From: Actinomyces mediterranea
GTDB lineage: Bacteria; Actinomycetota; Actinomycetes; Actinomycetales; Actinomycetaceae
Length of the DNA: 64,000 bases
Assembly: GCF_900155595.1 (NCBI RefSeq)
Contig: NZ_FTPB01000004.1
Span: 868,001 to 932,000, forward strand
Direction of reading: 5' to 3'
In this document: positions 1 through 8,431 of the stretch, in pieces
Numbering within the stretch: position 1 is the first letter of the stretch
Layout of the letters: every line of letters begins with the position of its first letter
Notes under the pieces: generated by a model
The model's database searches: none
What the model saw: the letters and a program-made list of their open reading frames with translations, nothing else
What the model was told of the DNA's origin: nothing
Program-made: the position numbers and the translations under genes

Positions 1-603
1 AAGTCCGTTGCCGCGATGACGGGTGAGAATCTCGACGATGTGACGGGCCGAGCGCTCTTCGCCGACGGCGTGTCGACTGTCCTTGCGGGCACCGGCGGCG
101 GTTCGGGCACGACGACTTACGCTGAGAACATCGGCGTCATGGCGGCGACCCGCGTGTATTCGACTGCGGCCTACGTGGTCGCCGCTGTCGTCGCCTTCGC
201 CCTGTCGCTCCTGCCCAAGTTCGGCGCGATCATTGCGACGATCCCGGCGGGCGTCCTCGGTGGGGCGGGCACGGTCCTCTACGGCATGATCGGCATGCTC
301 GGCGTGCGCATCTGGGTGCAGAACCGCGTTGATTTCTCCAACCCGGTGAATCTCAATACGGCTGCCGTGTCCCTCGTCGTCGCGATCGCGAACTTCACCT
401 GGTCTCCCTTCGGCATGACCTTCGAGGGGATCGCCCTGGGAACCGCCGCCGCACTGCTCGTCTACCACGTGATGAGGTGGATCTCGAAGATCCGCGGCAC
501 GAACCTCGAACAGGCGTCCCCGGCCTCTGCCCCTGCGGGCACCGAACTCGAGGGTGAGGCATACGCCACGCGCCACCGCTCAGCGGGGACTGCCAAGAGC
601 TGA
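1..603 (+). CDS. NCS2-family uracil/xanthine permease, C-terminal part
   Basis: Open from the window edge, so the 5' part is missing. The visible ~200 residues include the family-typical stretch GTGGGSGTTTYAENIGVMAATRVYS around a re-entrant segment, followed by hydrophobic segments (AAYVVAAVVAFALSLLPKF, GVLGGAGTVLYGMIGMLGVRIW) and a hydrophilic C-terminal tail. The TTTYAENIGVMA motif is characteristic of bacterial uracil/uric acid/xanthine:cation symporters of the nucleobase-cation symporter-2 family in the cytoplasmic membrane. The substrate cannot be told from the C-terminus; uracil is the most common for this motif variant. A strong intrinsic terminator follows about 30 nt after the stop. 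Confidence 0.88.
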   Translation, partial: KSVAAMTGENLDDVTGRALFADGVSTVLAGTGGGSGTTTYAENIGVMAATRVYSTAAYVVAAVVAFALSLLPKFGAIIATIPAGVLGGAGTVLYGMIGMLGVRIWVQNRVDFSNPVNLNTAAVSLVVAIANFTWSPFGMTFEGIALGTAAALLVYHVMRWISKIRGTNLEQASPASAPAGTELEGEAYATRHRSAGTAKS

Positions 604-634
604 GTCCACTAATCCTTCACTCCTGATCGGGGAG

Positions 635-670
635 GCGGTTGCCGACTGACACGTCGGCAACCGCTTTTTT
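635..670 (+). terminator. Rho-independent terminator after the NCS2 permease
   Basis: A perfect 12-bp stem (GCGGTTGCCGAC at 635-646 pairing with 653-664) closes a 6-nt loop and is followed directly by six T residues. It separates the permease from the following MarR operon. Confidence 0.95.
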
Positions 671-795
671 CAGTGATGCGCGTCATGAATCCAGTCGGCG
701 GGCCGCGCCGAATCTCCCAGTGATAGTCCGATTCTGCACCGGAGGAACCCGTGTACCACTCGCCACAAAATCTTCCCCCACAATTAGTTGATCTG

Positions 796-801
796 TAAAG
801 T
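796..801 (+). promoter_or_regulatory. Putative -10 element (TAAAGT) of the marR operon
   Basis: TAAAGT lies 8 nt before the ATG at 810, with no clear Shine-Dalgarno in between, which fits a leaderless or very short-leader transcript. The AT-rich stretch just upstream (AATTAGTTGATC) is where a -35 or a MarR site would lie. Confidence 0.45.
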
Positions 802-809
802 GTCGGCTG

Positions 810-1334
810 ATGAAGAATCCACTGCTCGCCCAGGCGCTCTTCTCAGCGCTCATCCATGCGGAAATCGCGGTGTGGAACCGCCTCGAACACGAATTGTGGG
901 CAACGCCTAATGCTGCGACGCTCGGCCGCTTCCTCACGCTGAAAACCATCGCCGCTGCGGCGCCGCACGCGGTGCGGATCAACGATATCGCCGTCGCCCA
1001 GCACATCACCCTGTCCGCTGCATCGCGCCTCGTCGACCGGCTCGTCACAGACGGACTCGTCGACCGTGAGCCCGATCCGACTGACCGGCGTGCGACCGCC
1101 CTGCGCATCACGGATGAGGGGCGCATCCGCCTGGACGCTTCCTCCGTCGTATTCGAGCGCGCGGTGCACGACCTTGTCGAAGATTTCGACCCGGACGTGA
1201 TCTCCTCGCTCACTGACTCGCTCACCCGCCTGGCGGTGACAGCAGAATCCGCTTTCTCCTCCGCATCTCGAACTCCTGCGGCGAATAAGCGGAGCCGCAG
1301 CCGTGCGATCACCCGCCCCGCACTATCCCACTGA
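810..1334 (+). CDS. MarR-family transcriptional regulator
   Basis: A 174-residue winged-helix protein. The helix-turn-helix region reads INDIAVAQHITLSAASRLVDRLVTDGLV, and the wing carries the family signature DPTDRRATALRITDEG. MarR proteins are dimeric repressors that often respond to phenolic or oxidised ligands. The gene begins a run of six same-strand genes and is only 8 bp from the downstream MDR oxidoreductase. It most likely regulates that oxidoreductase and perhaps the linked ABC importer. The C-terminal ~30 residues are basic and low in complexity. The family call is secure; the ligand is unknown. Confidence 0.9.
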   Translation: MKNPLLAQALFSALIHAEIAVWNRLEHELWATPNAATLGRFLTLKTIAAAAPHAVRINDIAVAQHITLSAASRLVDRLVTDGLVDREPDPTDRRATALRITDEGRIRLDASSVVFERAVHDLVEDFDPDVISSLTDSLTRLAVTAESAFSSASRTPAANKRSRSRAITRPALSH

Positions 1335-1342
1335 AAACCGCC

Positions 1343-2401
1343 ATGACGACCATCCCGCACTCCATGCGCGCTGTGCGCCTCGACACCTACGGGGGCCCCG
1401 ACGCCCTCCACATCCACACGCTTCCCGTCCCTGCTCCGTCAGACGGCGAGCTCCTCATCCGAATCGAGGCATTCGGAGTCAACCGCTCGGAGCAACACTT
1501 CAGGAAGGGACTCGGCTCTTTCGGGACCCTGCCCCGCGTTCCCGGTCTTGAAGCGGTCGGCACCGTGTGCGCCACCGGGTCGACGACAGCTCACGAGTGG
1601 AGTACCGGACAGCAGGTCTGCGCACTCATGGGCGGCATGGGCAGGCTCTTCGACGGCGGATACGCCGAATACGTGTGTGTTCCCGAAGGGATTGTCATCC
1701 CCTTCAAGTCCTCCCTCGATTGGGGACTCCTCGGTGCGATCCCGGAGATGCTGCAGACCGCGAATGACTCGCTCACCGTGGGAACCGACTCTCACGAGGG
1801 CGATTGGCTCCTCATCCGCGGCGGTACCTCATCCATCGGGCTCGCCTGCATCGCCCTCGCCGCGTCGAAGGGCATTCGGGTCATCGCAACCAGCCGCAAG
1901 GCCGAGCGACTCCCTCTCCTTCGCGATGCGGGCGCCGAGGTCGCACTCGTCGATGATGGGAGCATCGAGCCCGCAGTCCGCGCGGCGACAGGCGGGCGAG
2001 GAGTCGACGGGGCCGTCGAATTGGTCGGCGTCAATACCCTGCGCGATACCCTCGCTGCAACGAGGAGAGGCGGCACCGTCTGCTTCACCGGCATGCTGTC
2101 GGACCAGTGGACCATACCGGATTTCTATCCGATGGATTGGATCCCCACGGGTGTGCGCCTCACCGTGTACTCCGGTGAGGCCGTGGATCTGCCCGTCTAT
2201 ACCCTCCAGCAATACCTCGATGGGATCGAGGTCGGCGCGATCACGCCGCCGCGGATCCGCGTGTACGAGGGGCTTGAATCCGTGTGGCGTGCACACGCCG
2301 ACATGGACGCGAACACCGGGGTGGGCAAACAGGTCGTCAGGGTCGTCCACGCCGACTCAGGACCCAGTGCGCCGTCCGCCGTTTCACAGGAGGCCTCATG
2401 A
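1343..2401 (+). CDS. MDR-superfamily zinc-type alcohol dehydrogenase / quinone oxidoreductase
   Basis: 352 residues. The N-terminal GroES-like domain opens with MRAVRLDTYGGPDAL and has the FGVNRSEQHFRKG region. A Rossmann domain follows (LIRGGTSSIGLACIALAASKGIRVIATSRKAERL). The cysteine ligands of catalytic and structural zinc in classical alcohol dehydrogenases are absent, so a zinc-independent NADPH:quinone reductase or enoyl reductase is likelier. It sits 8 bp after the MarR gene, and its stop overlaps the next start (ATGA), so it is probably translationally coupled to the ABC importer. This pairing with an osmoprotectant transporter is unusual and may indicate combined stress control. Confidence 0.85.
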   Translation: MTTIPHSMRAVRLDTYGGPDALHIHTLPVPAPSDGELLIRIEAFGVNRSEQHFRKGLGSFGTLPRVPGLEAVGTVCATGSTTAHEWSTGQQVCALMGGMGRLFDGGYAEYVCVPEGIVIPFKSSLDWGLLGAIPEMLQTANDSLTVGTDSHEGDWLLIRGGTSSIGLACIALAASKGIRVIATSRKAERLPLLRDAGAEVALVDDGSIEPAVRAATGGRGVDGAVELVGVNTLRDTLAATRRGGTVCFTGMLSDQWTIPDFYPMDWIPTGVRLTVYSGEAVDLPVYTLQQYLDGIEVGAITPPRIRVYEGLESVWRAHADMDANTGVGKQVVRVVHADSGPSAPSAVSQEAS

Positions 2402-3273
2402 TCGAATTCGACCACGTGAGCAAGGTGTACCCGGGCGGAACGACCGCCGTCGGGGACGTCAGCCTGTACGTACCCGAACACACGACAACCGTCCTCGTCG
2501 GAACCTCCGGTTCCGGGAAGACGACTCTCATGCGGATGGTGAACCGCATGGTGACGCCGACGTCCGGCCGCGTCCTCGTCAGGGGCGAGGACGCGGCGGA
2601 TCTCGACCCCGTGACACTGCGCCGATCCATCGGCTACGTCCTTCAAGACGGGGGGCTCTTCCCCCACCGCACCGTGCTCGACAATATCGCCACGGTCCCT
2701 GTCCTCGAGGGGGCGAAGCGGAGGGATGCGCGTCGGCGCGCCTCACAGCTCCTCGAACTCGTCGGCCTCGACGAGGACACGGGCAGGCGCTTCCCCTCAC
2801 AATTGTCCGGCGGACAGCGGCAAAGGGTCGGCGTCGCCCGGGCGCTCGCCAATGAGGCGGACATCCTCCTCATGGACGAGCCCTTCGGTGCCCTCGATCC
2901 TCTGGTGCGCCGTGATCTGCAGCGCGAACTCGCCCAGTTGCGCGACCGCATCGGAGCGACGATCCTCTTCGTCACCCACGACATTGATGAGGCCTTCCTC
3001 CTCGGCGATCAGGTCGTCGTCCTCAAGACGGGCGGCGAGGTCGCGCAGATCGGATCGCCCGCGCAGATCCTCGCCCGACCGGCGGATGCTTTCGTGTCCG
3101 ACTTCGTTGGCGCCTGCGCCGCCAGGCGCCGCCTGCGCGTGACAACCGAGGATGGGATCGAGGTCGTCACCGACCACGAGGGGCGGACTCTCGGAGTCCT
3201 CGCCGCCGACGGGGATCCCCCCGCCCCCTGTACGGACTCCCCCGCCCGTGGCGGCGAAGGACGGCGCCCATGA
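2398..3273 (+). CDS. opuCA: Osmoprotectant/quaternary-amine ABC transporter ATP-binding protein
   Basis: 291 residues from the ATG at 2398, chosen because it has a Shine-Dalgarno (AGGAGG, 2388-2393) and overlaps the previous stop. The Walker A motif is GTSGSGKTT, the signature motif LSGGQRQRVGVARAL, and Walker B ILLMDEPFGALDP. The first residues MIEFDHVSKVYPGG and the early VNRM region match glycine betaine/choline importers of the OpuCA/ProV type. A short C-terminal tail is present but not a clear pair of CBS domains. It energises the two permeases encoded next; all junctions are overlapping. Confidence 0.9.
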   Translation: MIEFDHVSKVYPGGTTAVGDVSLYVPEHTTTVLVGTSGSGKTTLMRMVNRMVTPTSGRVLVRGEDAADLDPVTLRRSIGYVLQDGGLFPHRTVLDNIATVPVLEGAKRRDARRRASQLLELVGLDEDTGRRFPSQLSGGQRQRVGVARALANEADILLMDEPFGALDPLVRRDLQRELAQLRDRIGATILFVTHDIDEAFLLGDQVVVLKTGGEVAQIGSPAQILARPADAFVSDFVGACAARRRLRVTTEDGIEVVTDHEGRTLGVLAADGDPPAPCTDSPARGGEGRRP

Positions 3274-3953
3274 CGTGGCTCAACCAGAACTGGGGTCTTA
3301 TTGCGGAGCTCACCCTCACGCACCTGTCGATCGCCCTTCCCGCGATCCTCGCATCCATCGCGCTGGCGATTCCGCTGGGATGGTGGGCACAGCGCTCGAA
3401 GCGGGCGGGCGGCGCGCTCCTGACGGGATTGTCGGTGCTCTACGCAATCCCCTCTCTCCCGATGCTCATCGCCATCCCCGTCATCGTCGGCGTCGCTTTG
3501 CGGTCGAACCTCAATATGATCATCGTGCTCACGGTGTACGGCGTTGCCGTCCTCGTCCGTCAGGTAGCCGAGGCATTCACAGCCGTCCCCTCCGCCGTCC
3601 TCGAGTCCGCCGACGCCGCAGGATTCGCGCCGATGCGCCGCTTTTGGACGGTCGAGCTCCCCCTTGCCCTTCCCGTCATCGTCGCAGGTGTGCGCGTCGT
3701 CATTGTGTCGACGGTGTCCCTCGTGACGGTCGGGGCTTTTATCGGTGTGCGCTCCTTGGGGACCCTGTTCACTGACGGCTTCCAGCGGGGCCTCGTTTCC
3801 GAAGTCGTATGCGGACTGGTCGCAACGGTCCTCCTCGCCCTCGCTCTCGACCTCATCGCCATTGGTGTCGGCTACGCCGCGACCCCGTGGACGCGGGTGC
3901 GCGCCGAAGCCGATTCCATCTCCCGATCCCCTGTGACGGGGGCAGTCGCATGA
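3270..3953 (+). CDS. opuCB: Osmoprotectant ABC transporter permease (first)
   Basis: 227 residues with about five to six membrane segments. It starts WLNQNWGLIAELTLTHLSIALPAILASIALAIPLGW, typical of OpuCB/ProW-type permeases. The EAA-like cytoplasmic loop that contacts the ATPase is ESADAAGFAPMRRFWTVELP. Its ATG overlaps the stop of the ATPase gene (ATGA at 3270), and its own stop overlaps the next permease, so stoichiometric production is likely. The family is clear; the exact substrate (betaine, choline, carnitine or similar) is not. Confidence 0.9.
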   Translation: MTWLNQNWGLIAELTLTHLSIALPAILASIALAIPLGWWAQRSKRAGGALLTGLSVLYAIPSLPMLIAIPVIVGVALRSNLNMIIVLTVYGVAVLVRQVAEAFTAVPSAVLESADAAGFAPMRRFWTVELPLALPVIVAGVRVVIVSTVSLVTVGAFIGVRSLGTLFTDGFQRGLVSEVVCGLVATVLLALALDLIAIGVGYAATPWTRVRAEADSISRSPVTGAVA

Positions 3954-4672
3954 ATCTCATCCTCGATGCATTCGCGTGGCTGTCAGATCCCACCGCCTGG
4001 AGCGGGCCCACCGGAGTGTGGTGGAGGACCGTTCAGCACCTCGGCGTCACCGGCCTCGTCGTCCTCCTCGCCTGCCTCATCGCCCTGCCCATCGGCATTG
4101 CGATCGGGCACACGGGGCGCTGGCGTAACGAGGTGACGCTCGCAACCGGGGCGGTCCGCGCCGTCCCGACCCTGGGAGTGCTGACCCTGCTCGGCCTGTG
4201 GTTGGGAATCGGGCTGGCGGCTCCCGTCATCGCGCTCCTCGTCCTCGCCATCCCTCCGATGCTCGCAGGAACCTACTCGGGCATTGCCTCCGCCAATCCC
4301 ACGACTGTTGACGGGGCGAGGGCGATTGGCCTCACCGAAGCGCAGATCGTCTCTCAGGTGGAATTGCCCGCAGCGCTTCCCATCATCATGGGCGGGCTGC
4401 GCTCGACAGTCCTCCAGGTCATCGCAACCGCAACGCTGGCCGCCTACACCGCCGATGTGGGGCTGGGGAGGTTCTTGTACACGGGGCTCAAGACCCGTGA
4501 CTACGGGCAGATGATCGGCGGTGCGATCGTCATCGTCGTCCTCGCCCTCGTCTGTGATCTGATCCTCGCCCGGTGCCAGAGTGCGCTCACCCGCAGGGCC
4601 GATCCATCCGTCTCGGCCCGCCCCTCCGCATCGTCATCCACCCGATCCGATTCTGAAGGAGCGTTCGCATGA
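3950..4672 (+). CDS. opuCD: Osmoprotectant ABC transporter permease (second)
   Basis: 240 residues from the ATG at 3950, which overlaps the previous stop. Hydrophobic segments include LGVTGLVVLLACLIALPIGI and AVRAVPTLGVLTLLGLWLGI, and the EAA-like loop is VDGARAIGLTEAQIVSQVELP. Two paired permeases are typical of OpuC-type importers, in contrast to the single ProW of ProU. The C-terminus is a short polar, Ser/Arg-rich tail. The stop overlaps the start of the binding-protein gene by 4 nt. Confidence 0.9.
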   Translation: MNLILDAFAWLSDPTAWSGPTGVWWRTVQHLGVTGLVVLLACLIALPIGIAIGHTGRWRNEVTLATGAVRAVPTLGVLTLLGLWLGIGLAAPVIALLVLAIPPMLAGTYSGIASANPTTVDGARAIGLTEAQIVSQVELPAALPIIMGGLRSTVLQVIATATLAAYTADVGLGRFLYTGLKTRDYGQMIGGAIVIVVLALVCDLILARCQSALTRRADPSVSARPSASSSTRSDSEGAFA

Positions 4673-5583
4673 AACGCCTCACCACCGCCGCCATCGCACT
4701 GGTCTGCGCCCTCGCGCTGGGCGCCTGCGGAGATGCCTCCGCTCTATCCGACAGCGACTCGGATTCCCCCTCGGGCGCCGCCCGGGACCGTGCGATCGTC
4801 GTCGGATCGCAGGACTACTACTCGAATGAGATCATTGCCGAGGTCTACGCTCAGGCTCTGGAATCCTCCGGGTACAAGGTGGATCGTCAGCTGCGCATCG
4901 GGCAGCGCGAGGTCTATATGCCGGAGATCCAGTCCGGTTCGATCGACGTGTTCCCCGAATACACTGGCAACCTCCTCCAGTACCTCGACCCCGCCGCCAC
5001 GCAGACCTCCTCCGGGGATGTCTATGCTGCTCTGAGCGGCGCTCTGCCCAATGGGCTGCGCGTCCTCGACCAGGCCGATGCATCCGACCAGGACACCTAT
5101 GTGGTGACGACCGCGTTCGCCCGCAAACACTCGCTGACCTCGATCGGCGATCTCGCCGGGATCGGGGATCTGACACTGGGCGGCAACTCGGAGTTGGAGA
5201 CCCGCCCCTATGGGCCCGCGGGGCTGCAGTCCGTCTACGGGGTGTCGGTCGCGTTCACGCCGATCGAGGATTCCGGCGGGTCATTGACCGTTAAGGCCCT
5301 GCGCGACGGAGCTGTGCAGCTCGTCGACATCTACTCATCCGATCCCGTGCTCGCAGGCGGGGAGCTGACCGTCCTGGAAGACCCGCAGGGCCTGTTCCTC
5401 GCCTCCCGGGTGGTGCCCGTCGTGTCGGACCGCATCGACGAGGGCGCAGCCGATGTCATCAACCGCGTCTCCGCGGCACTGGGCGCATCCGACCTGGTGG
5501 AGATGAACCGCCAGTCCACCGAGGAGGCCAAGTCCGCGGGAGTTATCGCCGCCGACTGGCTTAAGGCGAAGGGCGTGAAGTAA
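4669..5583 (+). CDS. opuCC: Osmoprotectant-binding lipoprotein of the OpuC-type importer
   Basis: 304 residues. A lipoprotein signal peptide ends in the lipobox LGAC (Cys ~20), so the protein should be anchored outside the membrane. The mature part starts with IVVGSQDYYSNEIIAEVYAQ and contains GSIDVFPEYTGNLLQYL, both typical of the OpuAC/ProX-type quaternary-amine binding fold. It is the last gene of the operon that starts at 810. The next gene is convergent. Confidence 0.92.
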   Translation: MKRLTTAAIALVCALALGACGDASALSDSDSDSPSGAARDRAIVVGSQDYYSNEIIAEVYAQALESSGYKVDRQLRIGQREVYMPEIQSGSIDVFPEYTGNLLQYLDPAATQTSSGDVYAALSGALPNGLRVLDQADASDQDTYVVTTAFARKHSLTSIGDLAGIGDLTLGGNSELETRPYGPAGLQSVYGVSVAFTPIEDSGGSLTVKALRDGAVQLVDIYSSDPVLAGGELTVLEDPQGLFLASRVVPVVSDRIDEGAADVINRVSAALGASDLVEMNRQSTEEAKSAGVIAADWLKAKGVK

Positions 5584-5663
5584 GTACCGACTGACATGGT
5601 CAGAGCGCGAAACGGGGCTCCGACCCATCGAGGACGGTGTCGACAGCACACGCGACTTGCGGA

Positions 5664-6761
5664 TCACAAGGAGAATCGCACGCCCGGCGCCATCCGAAAA
5701 GGAGTGTCGGTGTATGCCAAACCCGCCCCCACTCCGAAGCGCCCCGGAAGCGGCGTCCCACAGCACGGGCACGCCCCGGAAGTAGTGAGTCGGTAGGCGG
5801 ACACGACATACCCTTCCCGCTCGATGAGCGCCTCACCGCATCCTGCGCACCGTGTCACCGAACCCTCGGGGTCGACAACGTTGCCGGTATAAACGTGATG
5901 GAGCCCTTCCTCGAGCGCCAGCGCACGCGCTCGGATGAGCGTCGAGACCGGTGTTGGCGAGATACCGGTCATCCGGTGGGCGGGGTGGAAGGCAGTGAAG
6001 TGGAGGGGGACCTCGGGGCCGAGCTCGCTACGAATCCACTCGGCCTCCCGCCGGATCTCATCATCGGAGTCGTTGAGCCCGGGAATGAGCAGGGTGGTCA
6101 GCTCCATCCACGTCCGACCCCGACGCGCGACCCAGGCGATCGTCTCGAGCACATCGGTGAGCGACGCTCCCGTGATCCTCCGGTAGAACTCTTCGTTGAA
6201 TCCCTTGAGGTCGATGTTCGTCGCATCCATGACATCGAAAAATTCCTCGCGGGCGCCGCTGCCGATCCAACCGGCGGTCACGGCGACCGAACGGATGCCC
6301 TCAGATCTGCAGGCACGCGCGGTGTCGATCGCATACTCGGCGAAAACGACCGGGTCGTTGTACGTGAAGGCGACCTGCGGAACGCCGTTGTCGACGCACC
6401 ATCGGGCAATCGCGTCGGGGGTCGCGGCTGCGGCGAGGCGATCCCATTCTCGCGAGGTCGAGATCTCCCAGTTTTGGCAGAATCGGCATCCGAGATTACA
6501 CCCCGCCGTCCCGAAGGAGAAGACCGCCGTCCCCGGGTGGAAGTGGAAGAGGGGCTTCTTCTCAATGGGGTCGACGGCGAAGCCGGAGGAGCGGCCCCAA
6601 GTCGTGAGCTCAATCCCGCCGTCGGTGCCCCGTCGGATGAAGCAGTACCCGCGCTGTCCCGGCCGCAGTCGACACCTCCTAGGGCAGAGGTCACACTGAA
6701 TGCGTCCGTCGGGAAGGGGCGTCGACCAGCGCCCGGGCGCACCGACCTGGGCGCCGTTCAT
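5664..6761 (-). CDS. amrS: AmmeMemoRadiSam system radical SAM enzyme
   Basis: 365 residues from the ATG at 6761, chosen because it overlaps the stop of the preceding AMMECR1 gene (ATGA). An N-terminal Cys cluster (C23, C26, C30, C40) precedes the radical SAM motif C88-x3-C92-x2-C95 (CNLGCRFC). The segments GRSSGFAVDPIEKKPLFHF and NIDLKGFNEEFYR are typical of the AmmeMemoRadiSam radical SAM family, related to pyruvate formate-lyase activating enzymes. It forms a three-gene coupled operon with AMMECR1 and Memo. The reaction of this widespread system is, as far as I know, not settled. The family assignment is very secure. Confidence 0.93.
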   Translation of the reverse strand: MNGAQVGAPGRWSTPLPDGRIQCDLCPRRCRLRPGQRGYCFIRRGTDGGIELTTWGRSSGFAVDPIEKKPLFHFHPGTAVFSFGTAGCNLGCRFCQNWEISTSREWDRLAAAATPDAIARWCVDNGVPQVAFTYNDPVVFAEYAIDTARACRSEGIRSVAVTAGWIGSGAREEFFDVMDATNIDLKGFNEEFYRRITGASLTDVLETIAWVARRGRTWMELTTLLIPGLNDSDDEIRREAEWIRSELGPEVPLHFTAFHPAHRMTGISPTPVSTLIRARALALEEGLHHVYTGNVVDPEGSVTRCAGCGEALIEREGYVVSAYRLTTSGACPCCGTPLPGRFGVGAGLAYTDTPFRMAPGVRFSL

Positions 6762-7363
6762 CGGGCGCCTGTCTCCCGATCGGGTTCGGACGCAGCCCCA
6801 ATCTCGTAGACGAGGAGTCGCGTGCCGGGGCCCCAATGCCCGGGGGCGAGACCCGCCTTACGGGCGAGATGAGCAAGGAAGTCATTGGGATCAGGGAGTC
6901 CCTCCCACACCTGGGGGAGGAAGGTTGCGCGGTGGCATCCGTCTTCGAGGACGACCCCGTCGACCCCCGGGCGCAGGATACCAAGTGCCTCTTCACGTGA
7001 GCGGGCCCCGAGGGGACGCTGCGGCGAGAGGACGGAGATTTCGATCCGAAGGTCGGCGAGTTCGCCGGGTACGACGGGAAGAAAGCGCGGGTCCCGCGTG
7101 GCGGCGGCGACAGCGTTCGCTGACACGTCCTCGATGAGGGGGCGGTATGCCTCGAGCGAGCCGATGCACCCACGCAGGTGCCCGGCCTTCGTGAGGGTGA
7201 CGAAGGATGCGCCCGGTGCGTTGAAATCAACGGGGGCGTCCTCAAGCCCGGCAGCAGATCCCGCGCTCATCCCAGGCGCCCCGACGGCCTCCTCGATCGC
7301 CGCGCGCGCAATGCTTAAGAGCGCCGCGCCGAGCTGCGGGTCAAGGGGAGTGGGCGCGCTCAT
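6758..7363 (-). CDS. amrA: AmmeMemoRadiSam system protein A (AMMECR1 domain)
   Basis: 201 residues. The hallmark LRGCIGSLEAYRPL and the later RIEISVLSPQRPL plus GVVLEDG identify the AMMECR1 fold, whose conserved Arg-Gly-Cys lies in a putative active-site cleft. The start overlaps the Memo stop (7360-7363), and the stop overlaps the radical SAM start (6758-6761), so the three are translationally coupled. Biochemical role unknown; in complete systems it always travels with Memo and the radical SAM protein. Confidence 0.92.
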   Translation of the reverse strand: MSAPTPLDPQLGAALLSIARAAIEEAVGAPGMSAGSAAGLEDAPVDFNAPGASFVTLTKAGHLRGCIGSLEAYRPLIEDVSANAVAAATRDPRFLPVVPGELADLRIEISVLSPQRPLGARSREEALGILRPGVDGVVLEDGCHRATFLPQVWEGLPDPNDFLAHLARKAGLAPGHWGPGTRLLVYEIGAASEPDRETGAR

Positions 7364-8217
7364 GATACCTCCCTGATGTGGAAGGCCGCGTAGCCGACGA
7401 CGCGCGAGTAATCACCGGTGCGGGCACCAGAATGAGAGACCCCGAGGAGCTCCGGGTGCAGTCCGCGCCGTCGACAGGCGCACAGAAGCCCCGCGAGAGG
7501 GAATGCTCCGCAGGCGCGCTCGTGGTCGATTCGCTCCTCCGCTGAGAGGATCCATTCGATTGTCTCGGCGTCAATGCGGGTCGCCTCGGGCGCCGGGCGG
7601 TAGTGGGAGAGGTCGGTGGACACGGCGATCGCGGTATCGGGTCCTCCCCACAGGGCATCGATGAGATCGGCGATCTGCTCCGCATCTACGCCGCCAACGT
7701 TGAAGGGGACGAGTTCGACCTCCCCGAGGACGAGCCGGAGGAAAGGGGCATGCACTTCAAGGGCGTGCTCTTTGACGTGGGTATACCGATCGATCGAGAT
7801 CGGGATCTGCAACCCTCGGGTTTCTTCGATGACGGCGTCAACGGGGATGGGGAGAGGACCGAGGGGCGTATCGAAGGCGTCGGCGCTCGGCAGGGCGGCG
7901 CCGTGTACCGCGACGTAGTGGGTGGGACCGAGAAGGACAACTCTGCGGACGGTCCCAGTCAGGGGCGCGAGGCGACTCCACGCGAGGGCCGCAAGGTCAC
8001 CGGAATACTCCCACCCCGCGTGAGGCGCGATGATCGCTTTCGGGGCGTATGCCCGGGCCTCGTCCTCGTCGGTGGGAAGCGGGTATTCGGCGAGCGCTCG
8101 GTCGAGCAGCTCCTGCGCCATGGCCCGCGTCTCCTCCGGATCAGCGGGGTAGAACCGTCCAGCGACCGCGCACCGGCGCGTCCCCCGTCCACCGCCATCG
8201 GGTGCCAGAGTAGTCAT
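7360..8217 (-). CDS. amrB: AmmeMemoRadiSam system protein B (Memo family)
   Basis: 285 residues from the ATG at 8217; a much longer open frame upstream is a shadow of the Opp ATPase gene. The family-defining metal-site segments IIAPHAGWEYSG, LLGPTHYV and STDLSHYR are all present; in Memo proteins these histidines and the aspartate resemble those of extradiol dioxygenases. First gene of the coupled amrB-amrA-amrS operon. Its reaction is unknown. Confidence 0.92.
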   Translation of the reverse strand: MTTLAPDGGGRGTRRCAVAGRFYPADPEETRAMAQELLDRALAEYPLPTDEDEARAYAPKAIIAPHAGWEYSGDLAALAWSRLAPLTGTVRRVVLLGPTHYVAVHGAALPSADAFDTPLGPLPIPVDAVIEETRGLQIPISIDRYTHVKEHALEVHAPFLRLVLGEVELVPFNVGGVDAEQIADLIDALWGGPDTAIAVSTDLSHYRPAPEATRIDAETIEWILSAEERIDHERACGAFPLAGLLCACRRRGLHPELLGVSHSGARTGDYSRVVGYAAFHIREVS

Positions 8218-8431
8218 CGCGACCTCCCAGCGTTCAACTGCCCCCTCGCCTGTAGTCCCCACCTTATCGCCGGAAACCGTCGTTTTGCGCTCCTTCACGC
8301 GGCCCACTTTGACGCTCCTGTTCGCCCTCACGGCTGTCCGCAAGCCGGTGCCATTGTCTCGCAATGATCCATCGGGAGTCAGGAGCTGTGGGGGACGAGG
8401 ACGCTGTCGGACGGTCCACGAGTGGAAGGGG
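8218..8431. other. Intergenic region between amrB and oppDF
   Basis: 214 bp without a convincing gene. It must contain the promoter of the amrBAS operon (minus strand) and the end of the opp operon. I see no clear terminator hairpin with a T-run here. Confidence 0.5.

Noticed and set aside
1548-2855. 435-residue plus-strand frame across the MDR and opuCA genes
   Set aside because: Ser/Arg/Pro-rich translation in an alternative frame of two well-supported genes.
5637-6809. 390-residue plus-strand frame opposite amrS
   Set aside because: It is the antisense shadow of the radical SAM gene; no motif or codon bias supports it.
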